Source of the DNA: CAZWVM01 sp964637705
GTDB lineage: Bacteria; UBA8481
DNA length: 21,490 nt
Assembly: GCA_964637705.1 (NCBI GenBank)
Contig: CAZWVM010000045.1
Location: 1 to 21,490, forward strand
Direction: 5' to 3'
The first letter of the stretch is position 1, and every line of letters begins with the position of its first letter. Positions 6,754 to 15,236 of this stretch are shown in pieces. The notes under the pieces were generated by a model, which saw only the letters and a list, made by a program, of their open reading frames with translations, was not told where the DNA came from and did no database searches. A program made the position numbers and the translations under genes.

Positions 6754-7920
6754 ATGGCCGAGTTGGAAACCGAGAGTGGGCGAGGCCTCAAGATCCTGCA
6801 TCTCATCACGATGCTTGAGATGGGGGGAGCCCAATTCAACACGATCCTCTCCGCCGAGGACGCTGTCCGCCGCGGCCACAAGGTCTGGCTGGCCGGCGCG
6901 CCCGGACCGCTTTCAGGCGAGGCGCGGCGGCGCCTGGGAGATCAATATTTCGAGGTTCACCAGCTCGTTCGCGAGGTCAACCCGGTCCGGGACGTCGCGG
7001 CTTTTCTCGCGATCCTTTCCCTCGTCCGCCGTCTTGCGCCCGACGTCGTCCATACCCATTCCTCGAAAGCCGGCATACTCGGCCGGTGGGCCTCGCGGTT
7101 CTGCCGCGTGCCCCGGATCATCCACACGGCCCACGGATGGGGATTTCATGACCGGCAGGCGCCCCGCGCGAAGAGGTTCTACGAGGGTCTCGAGCGTGCG
7201 ACGGCGCGCGTCACGGACCGGATCGTCGTGGTCGCGGACGCGAACCGCGAGAAGGCCCTGGCGGCCGGGATCGGCCGGCCCGAACAGTATGTCACGATCC
7301 GCTCCGGCATCGATGCCGCGACACCCCGTTGGTCCGACGCCCGCGTCGCGGTTCGGCGGGAACTGGGGCTGGATCCCGACGAGTTCGTCGTGGCGACGGC
7401 CGGGAACTACAAGCCCCAGAAGGACCCTCTTGCCGCGGCGAGGATCATGGCGCGATTCCTCAAGGCGCGTCCGGCCGCGCGGTTCGTGGCGATCGGGGAC
7501 GGGCCGCTGCGCCGCGAAGCCGAGTCGGTGCTCGCGGGCGAAGGCATCAACGTGGCACCTGACGGCCGTGCGATCTTCCTCGGGTGGAGGGAGGACGGCG
7601 TCCGGACGCTCGCCGCGGCCGACGTGCTCCTCCACACCGCGGTCTTCGAAGGGCTGCCGCGGATCGTCGTCGAGGCGGCGGCGCTGGGGATTCCCGCGAT
7701 CACGACCGACGTCGACGGGATACCCGAGATCGTGCGCGACGGCGTGAACGGGTATCTCTTCGCGCCGGGCGACGAATCCGACATGGAGTCCGCCCTCGTG
7801 CGGCTCTGCGACGATCCGGCCCTCCGCGCCCGGTTGTCCGCGGCGGCGCGGGAATCCTTCACGGCGGAATTCCACCTCGAGACGATGTTCGATGCGCTCG
7901 ACCGGGAGTATCGGGCGTGA
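6754..7920 (+). CDS. GT4-family glycosyltransferase
   Basis: A 388-residue GT-B enzyme. The N-terminal domain has ILHLITMLEMGGAQ (14-27, Gly-rich acceptor-side loop) and VVHTHSSKAGILG (98-110). The C-terminal domain has ATAGNYKPQKDP (214-225), AIGDGPLR (246-253) and the donor-binding E-x7-E as EGLPRIVVE (Glu299, Glu307), followed by VDGIPEIV and GVNGYLF. It is a retaining, cytoplasmic transferase using a nucleotide sugar and a lipid-linked acceptor. The sugar cannot be read from sequence. It is the first gene of the nine-gene operon and overlaps the next by 4 nt (GTGA). Confidence 0.92.
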   Translation: MAELETESGRGLKILHLITMLEMGGAQFNTILSAEDAVRRGHKVWLAGAPGPLSGEARRRLGDQYFEVHQLVREVNPVRDVAAFLAILSLVRRLAPDVVHTHSSKAGILGRWASRFCRVPRIIHTAHGWGFHDRQAPRAKRFYEGLERATARVTDRIVVVADANREKALAAGIGRPEQYVTIRSGIDAATPRWSDARVAVRRELGLDPDEFVVATAGNYKPQKDPLAAARIMARFLKARPAARFVAIGDGPLRREAESVLAGEGINVAPDGRAIFLGWREDGVRTLAAADVLLHTAVFEGLPRIVVEAAALGIPAITTDVDGIPEIVRDGVNGYLFAPGDESDMESALVRLCDDPALRARLSAAARESFTAEFHLETMFDALDREYRA

Positions 7921-9905
7921 CGGGCGCGCCCGTGCCGGTCTCCTCCGCGGCCGCGCCCGAATCCGCCTCCGCCGATCGCTTCGCGGTCGTGACCGTGCTT
8001 CTTTTTTCGCTCGCGGTGCTCTTCGCCCTGACCTTCGCGGCCGGGGGCGTCCAGCCGCCGGGGCGCGCGCTCGTCTCCGTCTTCTTCTTCGGGGCGGCGC
8101 TCGCCGCCTGCGGCGCACGTGGCGTCTCGCCCCGCCTCCGGTGGCCTCTCTTCGCGCCGGCCGCCGCCGCCGCCCTCTCGCTGCCCCTCGCCCCGATCCC
8201 GGCGCTGGGTTACGAGCTCACGCTCCAGCTCTTCTTCTACGCCGCGTCGGCCACGCTGCTGGCCGACTACATCTCCAACCGCGTCGTCATCACCTCCTTC
8301 GCGGCCGCCGCGGTCCTGCTCTCGCTCTCGGTCCTCTTCGAAGCCGTCCAGAACGTTCTCCTTTCGGGGCCGGCCGGGCTGGCGCAGGGCGCGGCCGGTT
8401 TCCTCCTCGGCGCCAACGTCACGGCGACGCTCCTCGCGGCGTCCCTGACGCCGCTCTGGTGGCTCTTCGAGCAGAGAAAGATCTCCCGGGCGGCCGCGTT
8501 CGCCCTGGGCGCCGTCGTGGCCGCCGGGATCGTCCTGACGCAGTCGCGCACGGGATGGATCGCCGCGGCGTGCGGCCTCGTGGTGCCCTTCTCGCGCATG
8601 ACGCCTCGGCGCCGCGCCCGCGTCGTCGCCTTCGGGCTGCTCCTGCTGGCCGCGGGCGCCCTGGCCTACGTGCCGCGCTTTCTCGCCAAGCTCGATCCCG
8701 GCTACATCACCAACATGCAGCGCTGGTCGATGATGCGCGGCGTCTCCGAGGCCTTCCGCGACGCGCCGTGGCTCGGCTTCGGTCCCTGGTCCTTCCCGGT
8801 CATCGGTCAGCGCTATCTCACGTGGCCGAAGTGGGAACTGCATCCCCACTCGCTTCCGTTGCGCGTGCTCTTCGAAACCGGGCTGGTCGGGGTCTTCGCC
8901 TGGCTTGCCTGCCTCTGGTCCGGCCTGCGCAAGGTGCCGTCCCGCCCGGCGGACGCCATCGCCTTCGGGGTGGTCGCGGCGATCCTGGGGGGATCGATCA
9001 CGGACGACGTCCTCTGGATCCCCTTCGCCTCCATGCTCTTCTTCACGGCCCTGGGCGCCGGGATCCCCGGCCCGTTGATCCGCGCCCGCGCGGCCTACGC
9101 GGTCCTGCCCGCTCTCGGCCTCATGGCCTGCGGCCTCCTGCCCCTCGCCCACGCCGCCTGGCCGGGCGGGCCCCTGGAGCCGGTCAGTCTCGCGCTCGTG
9201 CGCGCCGTGACGGAGGACCGCATCCCGGACTTCGCGGGTTGGCGCGAGGACCCGACGGCCCTGCGCGCGACCGCCTACAAGGCGCTTCACCGAGGGGACA
9301 CCCGCGTGGCGGAGAACTTCCTGCGGGCCGCCCACGTCGCGGACTCCCGCATGATCTTCGTGCCCACGCTCTTCGACCTCGCCTGGCTCCGCCGCGCGGA
9401 CGGGCGCGAGACCGATGCCGAGATGCTCCTGCGCGAGGCGCGGCTCGTGGCCCCGGTCCTCACGGCGCGCTTTTCGGGCGAGACCGAGCCGGTGGTCGCC
9501 TCGTGGCTCGACCGCCATTACGGAATTGAATTTCCCGAGCCATCGGCTATATCTGCGGGGATGCTCGAGCCCGTTAACGACGTCCTGGACTGGCGCCACT
9601 ACCGGTACGAGGGTGCCCAGGCGCTCGCCTCCGGCGACACCGAGCGGGCGCGCGACCTCCTGCGGCGCGCGTGGCGGCTGGGGACCAGGCAATACGGAAC
9701 CGATCCTGTGCTTTGCCGCTTCCTCGCCGAGGCTTTTCCCGAGAACGCGGCCAACTGGCGCGCGCGCGCCGCGGCGCGCGACGGGGCCGCGTTCCCGTAC
9801 CGGGTCTTCGCGCCGCTGATCTTCCGCCAGCCCGTCACGGGCGACGTGGAGAACTCGCCGTGGTGGAAGGATCGGATGGAGCGTCCGCGGGGTACGGCGC
9901 GATGA
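7917..9905 (+). CDS. O-antigen ligase/polymerase-like membrane protein with a helical-repeat C-terminal tail
   Basis: A 662-residue protein. Residues about 22-410 are a polytopic membrane domain of some 10-12 helices with Wzy_C/WaaL landmarks: LGANVTATLL (164-173), VLTQSRTGW (206-214), RWSMMRGVSEAFRDAPWLGFG (269-289, with the conserved Arg and G-x-G) and HPHSLPLRVLFETGLVG (309-325, with the conserved His). The family either ligates lipid-linked glycan to an acceptor or polymerises repeat units in the periplasm; sequence cannot decide which. Residues about 415-662 are soluble and alpha-helical, with TPR-like stretches (ALRATAYKALHRGDTRVAEN, ALASGDTERARDLLRRAWRL). GTG 7917 overlaps the upstream TGA and has GGAG about 8 nt before it. 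The open frame extends further upstream, but that part is antisense to codon choice and lies in the previous gene. Confidence 0.85.
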   Translation: MTGAPVPVSSAAAPESASADRFAVVTVLLFSLAVLFALTFAAGGVQPPGRALVSVFFFGAALAACGARGVSPRLRWPLFAPAAAAALSLPLAPIPALGYELTLQLFFYAASATLLADYISNRVVITSFAAAAVLLSLSVLFEAVQNVLLSGPAGLAQGAAGFLLGANVTATLLAASLTPLWWLFEQRKISRAAAFALGAVVAAGIVLTQSRTGWIAAACGLVVPFSRMTPRRRARVVAFGLLLLAAGALAYVPRFLAKLDPGYITNMQRWSMMRGVSEAFRDAPWLGFGPWSFPVIGQRYLTWPKWELHPHSLPLRVLFETGLVGVFAWLACLWSGLRKVPSRPADAIAFGVVAAILGGSITDDVLWIPFASMLFFTALGAGIPGPLIRARAAYAVLPALGLMACGLLPLAHAAWPGGPLEPVSLALVRAVTEDRIPDFAGWREDPTALRATAYKALHRGDTRVAENFLRAAHVADSRMIFVPTLFDLAWLRRADGRETDAEMLLREARLVAPVLTARFSGETEPVVASWLDRHYGIEFPEPSAISAGMLEPVNDVLDWRHYRYEGAQALASGDTERARDLLRRAWRLGTRQYGTDPVLCRFLAEAFPENAANWRARAAARDGAAFPYRVFAPLIFRQPVTGDVENSPWWKDRMERPRGTAR

Positions 9906-11005
9906 GGGGCCGCTTGCGCGTCCTCACGGTCATCGGCTCCGCCGACGTCGGGGGCGCCGAGGTCCACGTGGAGCACGTGGCGAGGCACGTTTCGGCGGAA
10001 CACGCGGTGGTGGCGCTCTCCGACGGTCCGATGATCGAACGCTACCGCCGCGCGGGCGCGGAGACCGTCGTGCTGGACGCCCCGGGCAAGATGCCCCTGA
10101 AGGCCGTGCCGGAACTGGCGCGCCTCGTCGCCCGGTTCTCCCCCGACGTCGTCCATACCCACACGCCGAAGGCGAACCTCCTCGGCGCGCTCGCCGGGAT
10201 CCGCGCGCCGCGGATCATGACGATCCATGGAAGCCACCGGCAGTTCGCCTCCTCGCGCGCGATTCCCGCCGCCTGGTACGCCTGGGCCGATCTCTGGGCC
10301 TCGCGCGGCGCCTCGCGCGTGGTGGCCGTCTGCGAGGCCGACCGGCGCGAGCTCATCGGGAAGGGCTTCAACTCGTCCCGGACCGTCGTCGTTCGCAACG
10401 GCGTTCCGGACGCGTTCGGCGATCGCGCCCACCGGCCCGATGCGGCGCGCGACGTCGTCTGGATCGGGCGCTTCTCCGCGGAGAAGGACCCGCGCGAGAT
10501 GGTCTCGATCGCGCGCCTCGTCGCCGGACATCCCGGGATCGGGCGGATCCGCATGATCGGCGCGGGTCCCCTGGCCGACGAACTCTCGAACGAGGGCCTG
10601 CCGTGCCTCGTGATCGAACCCCTGAAGGAGAGCCTGTCCGACGTCTTTGGTTCCGCTCTCGCTCTCGTCAACACCTCCCGGTCCGAGGGGGCTTCGCTGA
10701 CGATCCTGGAGGCCCTTTCCGCGGGCGTGCCCGTGGTCGCCTCCGCCGTGGGAGGGACGCCGGAGATCGTGGGCGGCGCGGGCGTCATGGTGGCGCGCGA
10801 CCGGCCCGACGATGACCGGCAGGCTCTCTTCGCGGGCGCGTTGAAGCGCCTGGCGGAGGACGAGGCCTTCCGGCTCGATTGCGCGCGCGCCGCGCGGGCG
10901 CGCTACCGGGAGTCCTTTACCATCGAGGCGATGGCCTCGGCTCTCGAGTCGATGTACCGCAACGCCGACGCGCCGCCCGCCGCGGTGGCGCGTCGGGAGG
11001 AGTGA
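9902..11005 (+). CDS. GT4-family glycosyltransferase
   Basis: A 367-residue GT-B transferase. VLTVIGSADVGGAEVHVE (7-24) is the N-terminal glycine-rich loop, PDVVHTHTPKANLLGAL (81-97) the acceptor-domain motif, VVWIGRFSAEKDP (185-197) starts the donor domain, and SEGASLTILE (261-270) carries the E-x7-E pair (Glu262, Glu270). It resembles the GT4 at 6754 in layout but is clearly a different enzyme. ATG 9902 overlaps the preceding TGA (ATGA), which points to coupled translation. It probably adds one sugar of the repeat unit on the cytoplasmic face; donor and linkage are unknown. Confidence 0.92.
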   Translation: MRGRLRVLTVIGSADVGGAEVHVEHVARHVSAEHAVVALSDGPMIERYRRAGAETVVLDAPGKMPLKAVPELARLVARFSPDVVHTHTPKANLLGALAGIRAPRIMTIHGSHRQFASSRAIPAAWYAWADLWASRGASRVVAVCEADRRELIGKGFNSSRTVVVRNGVPDAFGDRAHRPDAARDVVWIGRFSAEKDPREMVSIARLVAGHPGIGRIRMIGAGPLADELSNEGLPCLVIEPLKESLSDVFGSALALVNTSRSEGASLTILEALSAGVPVVASAVGGTPEIVGGAGVMVARDRPDDDRQALFAGALKRLAEDEAFRLDCARAARARYRESFTIEAMASALESMYRNADAPPAAVARREE

Positions 11006-11008
11006 GGC

Positions 11009-11860
11009 GTGGCCTGCGACGTCGTCATCGTGAACCACGGCTCCGCGGAGGACACGCGCAACGCCGTCAAGTCCGTGCGCCACCAGCTCCGCCCCCTTCT
11101 CGGCCGCGTCATCGTCGTGGAGAACGGGACCGGCGAGGCGGAGCGCTTCGACGACCTCGATGTCGAGGTGGTCGACCTGGCGGAGAACGTCGGGTTCGCC
11201 GCGGCGGTGAACGAGGGGCTCAAGCGATCGATCCGTCACCGCCGCCCGCCGCGCCACGTCATGCTCCTCAACCCCGACGCCTACCTCCTCGACGGGCCCT
11301 GGATCCGCTTCTTCACCTGGCTGGCCCCGCCCGTCGCCGCCGCCGGCCCCCGCGTCCTCTCCCTGGACGGCCGCGTCCAGTCCTCGATCTACGCCGAGCC
11401 GCGCCCGTCGCGGATCGCGCTGGAGGCCCTCGGCGTCCAACGCATGATGGGCCGGTTCGGCCTGGCGCGCCCGATGCCGACTGAGAGGCGCGAGGTCGAG
11501 ACGCTGCAGGGGTCCTGCCTCGTCGTCTCGCTCAAGGCCTGGAAGGAGGTCGGGCCGTTCGACGAGGCGTTCTTCCTCTACCACGAGGAGACGGAGTGGT
11601 GCCTGCGTGCGCGCGACCACGGCTTCATCAACATCTACGACCCCACGGTCGCGGTGGTTCACGCGGGCGGGACGGAGGTTCCGGCCGGCCGCGAGGAGCT
11701 CTACTACCGGAGCGCCCTGCGGCTCGTGGCGCGTCGGAGGGGCGACCCGGCCGCGGCGCGGCTGAAGCGCTGGCTGGTTCCCGCGGCGCGATGCGGCGCG
11801 ATCGTCGCCTCCGACCCCGCCCGTCGCCGCGGGCTCCGGCAACTGGCGGCCGGGCTGTGA
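11009..11860 (+). CDS. GT2-family glycosyltransferase (rhamnosyltransferase-type)
   Basis: A 283-residue GT-A enzyme. VVIVNHGSAEDT at 5-16, VIVVENGTGE at 34-43, VDLAENVGFAAAVNEGL at 55-71, the metal-binding DxD equivalent LLNPDAYL at 87-94, and FDEAFFLYHEETEWCLRARD near residue 190-210. This last motif is typical of the WbbL/rhamnosyltransferase-like subgroup. The function would be an inverting sugar transfer to the lipid-linked glycan in the cytoplasm. The rhamnose assignment is only a subgroup resemblance. GTG 11009 lies 3 nt after the previous stop and is preceded by GGGAGGAG (10995-11002). Confidence 0.88.
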   Translation: MACDVVIVNHGSAEDTRNAVKSVRHQLRPLLGRVIVVENGTGEAERFDDLDVEVVDLAENVGFAAAVNEGLKRSIRHRRPPRHVMLLNPDAYLLDGPWIRFFTWLAPPVAAAGPRVLSLDGRVQSSIYAEPRPSRIALEALGVQRMMGRFGLARPMPTERREVETLQGSCLVVSLKAWKEVGPFDEAFFLYHEETEWCLRARDHGFINIYDPTVAVVHAGGTEVPAGREELYYRSALRLVARRRGDPAAARLKRWLVPAARCGAIVASDPARRRGLRQLAAGL

Positions 11861-13014
11861 GACTCTTTCTCGCCGCGACGGCGCTCGCCGCATGGAACCT
11901 CGCCGGCTACCCCGCGTTCTGCGCGCTCCGCGCCCGCTTCGCGCGCCCCTTCCGGCCGGTGCGCGCACGGCCTGTCCGCTCCGTCACCGTCGTCACCGCC
12001 GCGCACGACGAGGCTTCCTGCATCGCCGGGCGCGTGCGGAACGTGCTTGAAAACGGTGCGTGGCGTGCCGTGGAGATGATCGTCGTCTCCGACGGCTCGG
12101 CCGACGGGACGGCGCGCCTGGCGGAGGAGGCCGGGGCGCGAGTCCTCGAACAGGAGCGGGGCGGCAAGATCGCGGCCCTGCACCGCGCGATCCGTGCGGC
12201 GCGCGGCGACGTCGTCGTGATCACCGATGCGAACACCCGCTTCGAGCCCGGAGCGATCGACCGGCTCGTCGAGCCGCTCTCGGACCCCGATGTCGGCATC
12301 GCCGCGGGCGACCTGCGGTACGAGAACGAGGGCGGGTCGGCGTCGTCGAGCGGAGAGGGGCTCTACTGGCGATACGAGACCTGGATCAAGAGAAGGGCCT
12401 CCGAAGCCGGGCTCCTGCTGATGGGAGCGGGCGGCATCTACGCCTTCCGGCGCGAGGACTGGCCCTTCGACCTCCCCGGCGATCTCGCCGACGATTCCTA
12501 CGTGCCGCTAGCCCTGCATCGCGCCGGCCGCGTGAATCTCTTCGTGCCCGAGGCGGTCGCCTTCGAGCGCGCGGGGACGCGGATGGAGGAGGAGTGGAGG
12601 CGGCGGGTGAGGATGGTCGCGCAGGACGCGAGGGTCGCCCGGGCGCTCTCCTTCGGCTGGCCGAGGCCGGCCACGGTCTTCGCCCTCGTCTCGCACAAGG
12701 TCCTACGCTGGCTGCTCTTCCCGCTTCTCCTGGCGATCCTCGCGACCGCGCGCGGCGCGGCCCGCGCCCTGCACCGCCGCAACGGCGCGGCGGCTCTTCT
12801 CGCGTTGCCCCTTCGGGCCGCTCCCTTCGCGGCGGGCGCGCTCCTGGCCGCGGGCGCCGTCGCGGATCGCGCGGGCCGCCGGATCCCGGTCGCGTCCGTT
12901 TTCTTCTACCTCGTCGGGGCGACGGCGGCGGCGTCATGGGGACTCGTGCTCGGTATCGGCGGGCGCTCGCGCGCGACGTGGGAGAAGGCGGCGACGACGA
13001 GGGAGACGCCATGA
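11857..13014 (+). CDS. membrane GT2 glycosyltransferase (cellulose/hyaluronan synthase-like)
   Basis: A 385-residue protein with an N-terminal helix (1-20), a cytosolic GT2 domain and 3-4 C-terminal membrane helices (about 275-370). VTVVTAAHDEA (43-53) and VVSDGSADGT (76-85) start the fold, VITDANTRFEPGAI (121-134) holds the DxD, LADDSYVPL (210-218) the catalytic Asp position, and EEEWRRRVRM (244-253) replaces the Q/RxxRW motif of processive synthases. The layout resembles poly-GlcNAc/hyaluronan-type synthases, but the weak RxxRW motif leaves open whether it is processive. GTG 11857 overlaps the preceding stop by 4 nt, and ATG 13011 of the next gene overlaps its own stop. Confidence 0.88.
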   Translation: MRLFLAATALAAWNLAGYPAFCALRARFARPFRPVRARPVRSVTVVTAAHDEASCIAGRVRNVLENGAWRAVEMIVVSDGSADGTARLAEEAGARVLEQERGGKIAALHRAIRAARGDVVVITDANTRFEPGAIDRLVEPLSDPDVGIAAGDLRYENEGGSASSSGEGLYWRYETWIKRRASEAGLLLMGAGGIYAFRREDWPFDLPGDLADDSYVPLALHRAGRVNLFVPEAVAFERAGTRMEEEWRRRVRMVAQDARVARALSFGWPRPATVFALVSHKVLRWLLFPLLLAILATARGAARALHRRNGAAALLALPLRAAPFAAGALLAAGAVADRAGRRIPVASVFFYLVGATAAASWGLVLGIGGRSRATWEKAATTRETP

Positions 13015-14459
13015 CGGAGACGTCGCGGCCGGCGTATCGGGACACCGCGGTGATGGCGGGCGCTTTCCTCTGCCTCTACTTGGTCTGCCTCCTGCCCGGG
13101 GTCGGCTGGGGCGCGACCGCTCACCTGCAGGCCGCCTGCGCGGCGCCCGGTGAGCCGCCCGCCGGACTCTACGAGGGATACGAGGCCCCGCCTTCTCCTC
13201 CGGCGGTCTACGCCGCCATCTGCCGTCCCTTCGCGCGGTTCTTCCCGGGCGGTTCTCCGGCCTGGCGGGTCAATCTCTTCTCGGCCCTCGCCGCGGTCGC
13301 CGCGCTCGCCGTCTTCGCGACCGCCCTGGGATTCCTGACCGCCCACCGCTCCTCCGCCGTGCTGGCGGTCACGGCGCTGGGTTTCTCGCACGCGTTCTTC
13401 TTCCACGCGGTGCACCCTTCGCCCCGGATGCTCCTCTTCCTCTTCGCGGCGGTCCTGCACCTCGCCTCGCTGCGCATCCTCCTGCTCGGCTGCCGGCGCT
13501 CGGCTCTCCTGGCCGCCCTCGCAGCCCTGGCCTGCCTCGCGATCGATCGATCCTCGTCCCTCGCGATCCTCGTGCCGCTCCACTACATCGTCCTGCGCCG
13601 GTTCCTGCCGTCGGCGCCGCTCTTCTGGCTGCTGGCCGCGGTCGCGGTCTTCGGGGCGATGCGGGCGAGGTTGGGCTTCCACTTCGACGCTTATCCGCTG
13701 CTCGTCGCCTACAGCGCTTTCCAATACCCGGTCGCGGCCTGGGTCCTTCTCATCTGGGGTTACCTCCTCCTGCGCCGCCGCTCCCCGGCCGTTCTCGACT
13801 GGCTCGTCCTGTCGTGGCTCGCCGCCGCGCCCCTCGCGGCGGGCCGCGAGCTCGAGGAACTCGCGGGCTCGATGATCCTCGCGCTCCTGCCGCTCGGCGC
13901 CCTCGTCGCGCTGGGGCTCGAGTATGTGCACGACCGCATCCGGCTCAGGACCGAGATCCGGCCGGTGGTCACGCCCCTGCTCTTCGTCTCCCTCGTCGTC
14001 TTTCCGCTCGTGGCCACCGGCGCGGCGACCTACGCGGTGCGCGCCTCGGGGCTCGACCGCCACTGGGCGCTCGCCGACGCCCCGCCGGTGACGGTCCGCG
14101 ACAATCCCTGGCGCGATGCGGTCTGGTACGCGCTCTGGCCGCCGAAGAACGGCGAGGGAGGAGGGCGGTTCATCGCGGACGCGGAGGAGCATGTGCCGGA
14201 GGGGAGCGTGATCCTCGCCGATCCCTCGATCCTGCCGGTCGTGGATTACGCCCAGCGGGCGGAAGGACGGCTCCGGGGCGTGAGGGTTCTGTCGGCGGCG
14301 CTCGACGACCAGATGCCTCACCTCGTCTCCTTCGCCACGGAGGGACGGCGCATCTTCCTGGCCGGCATCGACCCCGCGTATTACGACACGGAGAGCCTGG
14401 GGCGGATGGGGGAGCTCATCCCGATCGGTCGGCTCTACGAGTGGAGGATGGCCCTGTGA
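13011..14459 (+). CDS. DUF2723/GT-C-like polytopic membrane protein, acidic motif missing
   Basis: A 482-residue protein with about ten hydrophobic helices (residues about 12-340) and a soluble C-terminal domain of about 120 residues with a Rossmann-like feel (EEHVPEGSVILADPSILPVV). The N-terminus aligns by eye with DUF2723, the PMT-like GT-C family: LLPGVGWG near residues 27-34, a PP-rich segment (APPSPPAVYAAICRPFARFF, 59-78), then GSPAWRVNLFSALAA (81-95). The family signature after the first helix is normally G-D-S-x-E followed by HPPGYP; here it reads GATAHLQ and APPSPP. GT-C enzymes use polyprenyl-phosphate sugars on the periplasmic side and need an acid in that loop, so catalysis is doubtful. 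ATG 13011 overlaps the upstream stop; the next gene starts inside this stop. Confidence 0.7.
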   Translation: MTETSRPAYRDTAVMAGAFLCLYLVCLLPGVGWGATAHLQAACAAPGEPPAGLYEGYEAPPSPPAVYAAICRPFARFFPGGSPAWRVNLFSALAAVAALAVFATALGFLTAHRSSAVLAVTALGFSHAFFFHAVHPSPRMLLFLFAAVLHLASLRILLLGCRRSALLAALAALACLAIDRSSSLAILVPLHYIVLRRFLPSAPLFWLLAAVAVFGAMRARLGFHFDAYPLLVAYSAFQYPVAAWVLLIWGYLLLRRRSPAVLDWLVLSWLAAAPLAAGRELEELAGSMILALLPLGALVALGLEYVHDRIRLRTEIRPVVTPLLFVSLVVFPLVATGAATYAVRASGLDRHWALADAPPVTVRDNPWRDAVWYALWPPKNGEGGGRFIADAEEHVPEGSVILADPSILPVVDYAQRAEGRLRGVRVLSAALDDQMPHLVSFATEGRRIFLAGIDPAYYDTESLGRMGELIPIGRLYEWRMAL

Positions 14460-15211
14460 ACGGTTTCCTCCTCCCGGGCGTGACCTACGGGATCTTCGGC
14501 CTGCTCTCCTTCCTCTCGATCGCCTTCTCGATCTGGATGGCCGTGGACGCCGTGAGACGCGGGCAGAACTATTTCTGGATCTGGATCATCCTCTTCTTCC
14601 AGCCCTTCGGGGCGCTCATCTACTTCTTCACCGAGTTCCGGATGCCTCGCGGGGCGCTGCGCCTCTCGCGCGTCTCGCCGGCCGAACTGGCGCGCGCGGA
14701 GTCGGAGGCGAAGCGTTTCGACAACGCCGCGGTCTGGTTCCGCTACGCCGAACTGCTGAAGGAGAAGGGGAGGACGCGGGAGGCGGGGGAGGCGGCGGCG
14801 CGCGCGGTCGGCTTCGGGGAGAAGGACCCGAAGCCGGCCTACCTGCTCGCGCAGGTGCGATACGAGGAGCGCCGGCTCGAGGAGGCCGAGGAGATCCTGG
14901 GCCGGCTCGTCGCGGCCGACCCGAACCTCGATTCGGGGGGAGCCCTGGCTCTCTACTCGCGCGTCCTGCACGGACGAGGGAGGAAGGCGGAGGCGCTCGC
15001 GGCCGCGCGGCGCCTCGCGTCGATCTCGGCGCGCGCGGAGCACCTCTACTGGCTCGCGGGCCTGGAGGAGGAGAGCGGCGACGGGGAGGAGGCGCGACGG
15101 ACCTTGACCCGGCTCGTCGATGAAGCGCAATATGTGCCGGACTACCTGAAACGGTCCGTCAAGCCCTGGGTGAACCGCGCGCGAAAGGACCTGGAGAGGA
15201 TGAGGGGATGA
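14456..15211 (+). CDS. two-TM protein with TPR tail (PLDc_N-like membrane anchor)
   Basis: A 251-residue protein. Two membrane helices (about 8-30 and 39-59) are separated by a short charged turn DAVRRGQNYFW. The second ends in QPFGALIYFF, like the PLDc_N-type hairpin found in front of several unrelated domains. Residues about 75-251 form 4-5 TPR-like helix pairs (AVWFRYAELLKEKGRTREAG, PAYLLAQVRYEERRLEEAEE, LYWLAGLEEESGDGEEARRT), which would lie in the cytoplasm. No catalytic motif is present. Its place between the GT-C-like protein and the dehydratase suggests a scaffold for the glycan assembly enzymes, but this is inference. GTG 14456 overlaps the previous stop and has GGAGG at 14442-14446. 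Confidence 0.78.
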   Translation: MNGFLLPGVTYGIFGLLSFLSIAFSIWMAVDAVRRGQNYFWIWIILFFQPFGALIYFFTEFRMPRGALRLSRVSPAELARAESEAKRFDNAAVWFRYAELLKEKGRTREAGEAAARAVGFGEKDPKPAYLLAQVRYEERRLEEAEEILGRLVAADPNLDSGGALALYSRVLHGRGRKAEALAAARRLASISARAEHLYWLAGLEEESGDGEEARRTLTRLVDEAQYVPDYLKRSVKPWVNRARKDLERMRG

Positions 15212-15236
15212 ACGGAGAACGAGGAGCGGGGGGCCG

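Noticed and set aside
7407..9692. Very long minus-strand frame (761 codons).
   Set aside because: Highly charged Arg/Glu/Gly-rich antisense of the ligase gene; a common by-product of high-GC coding DNA. The same applies to 9599-11968 and 12906-14321.
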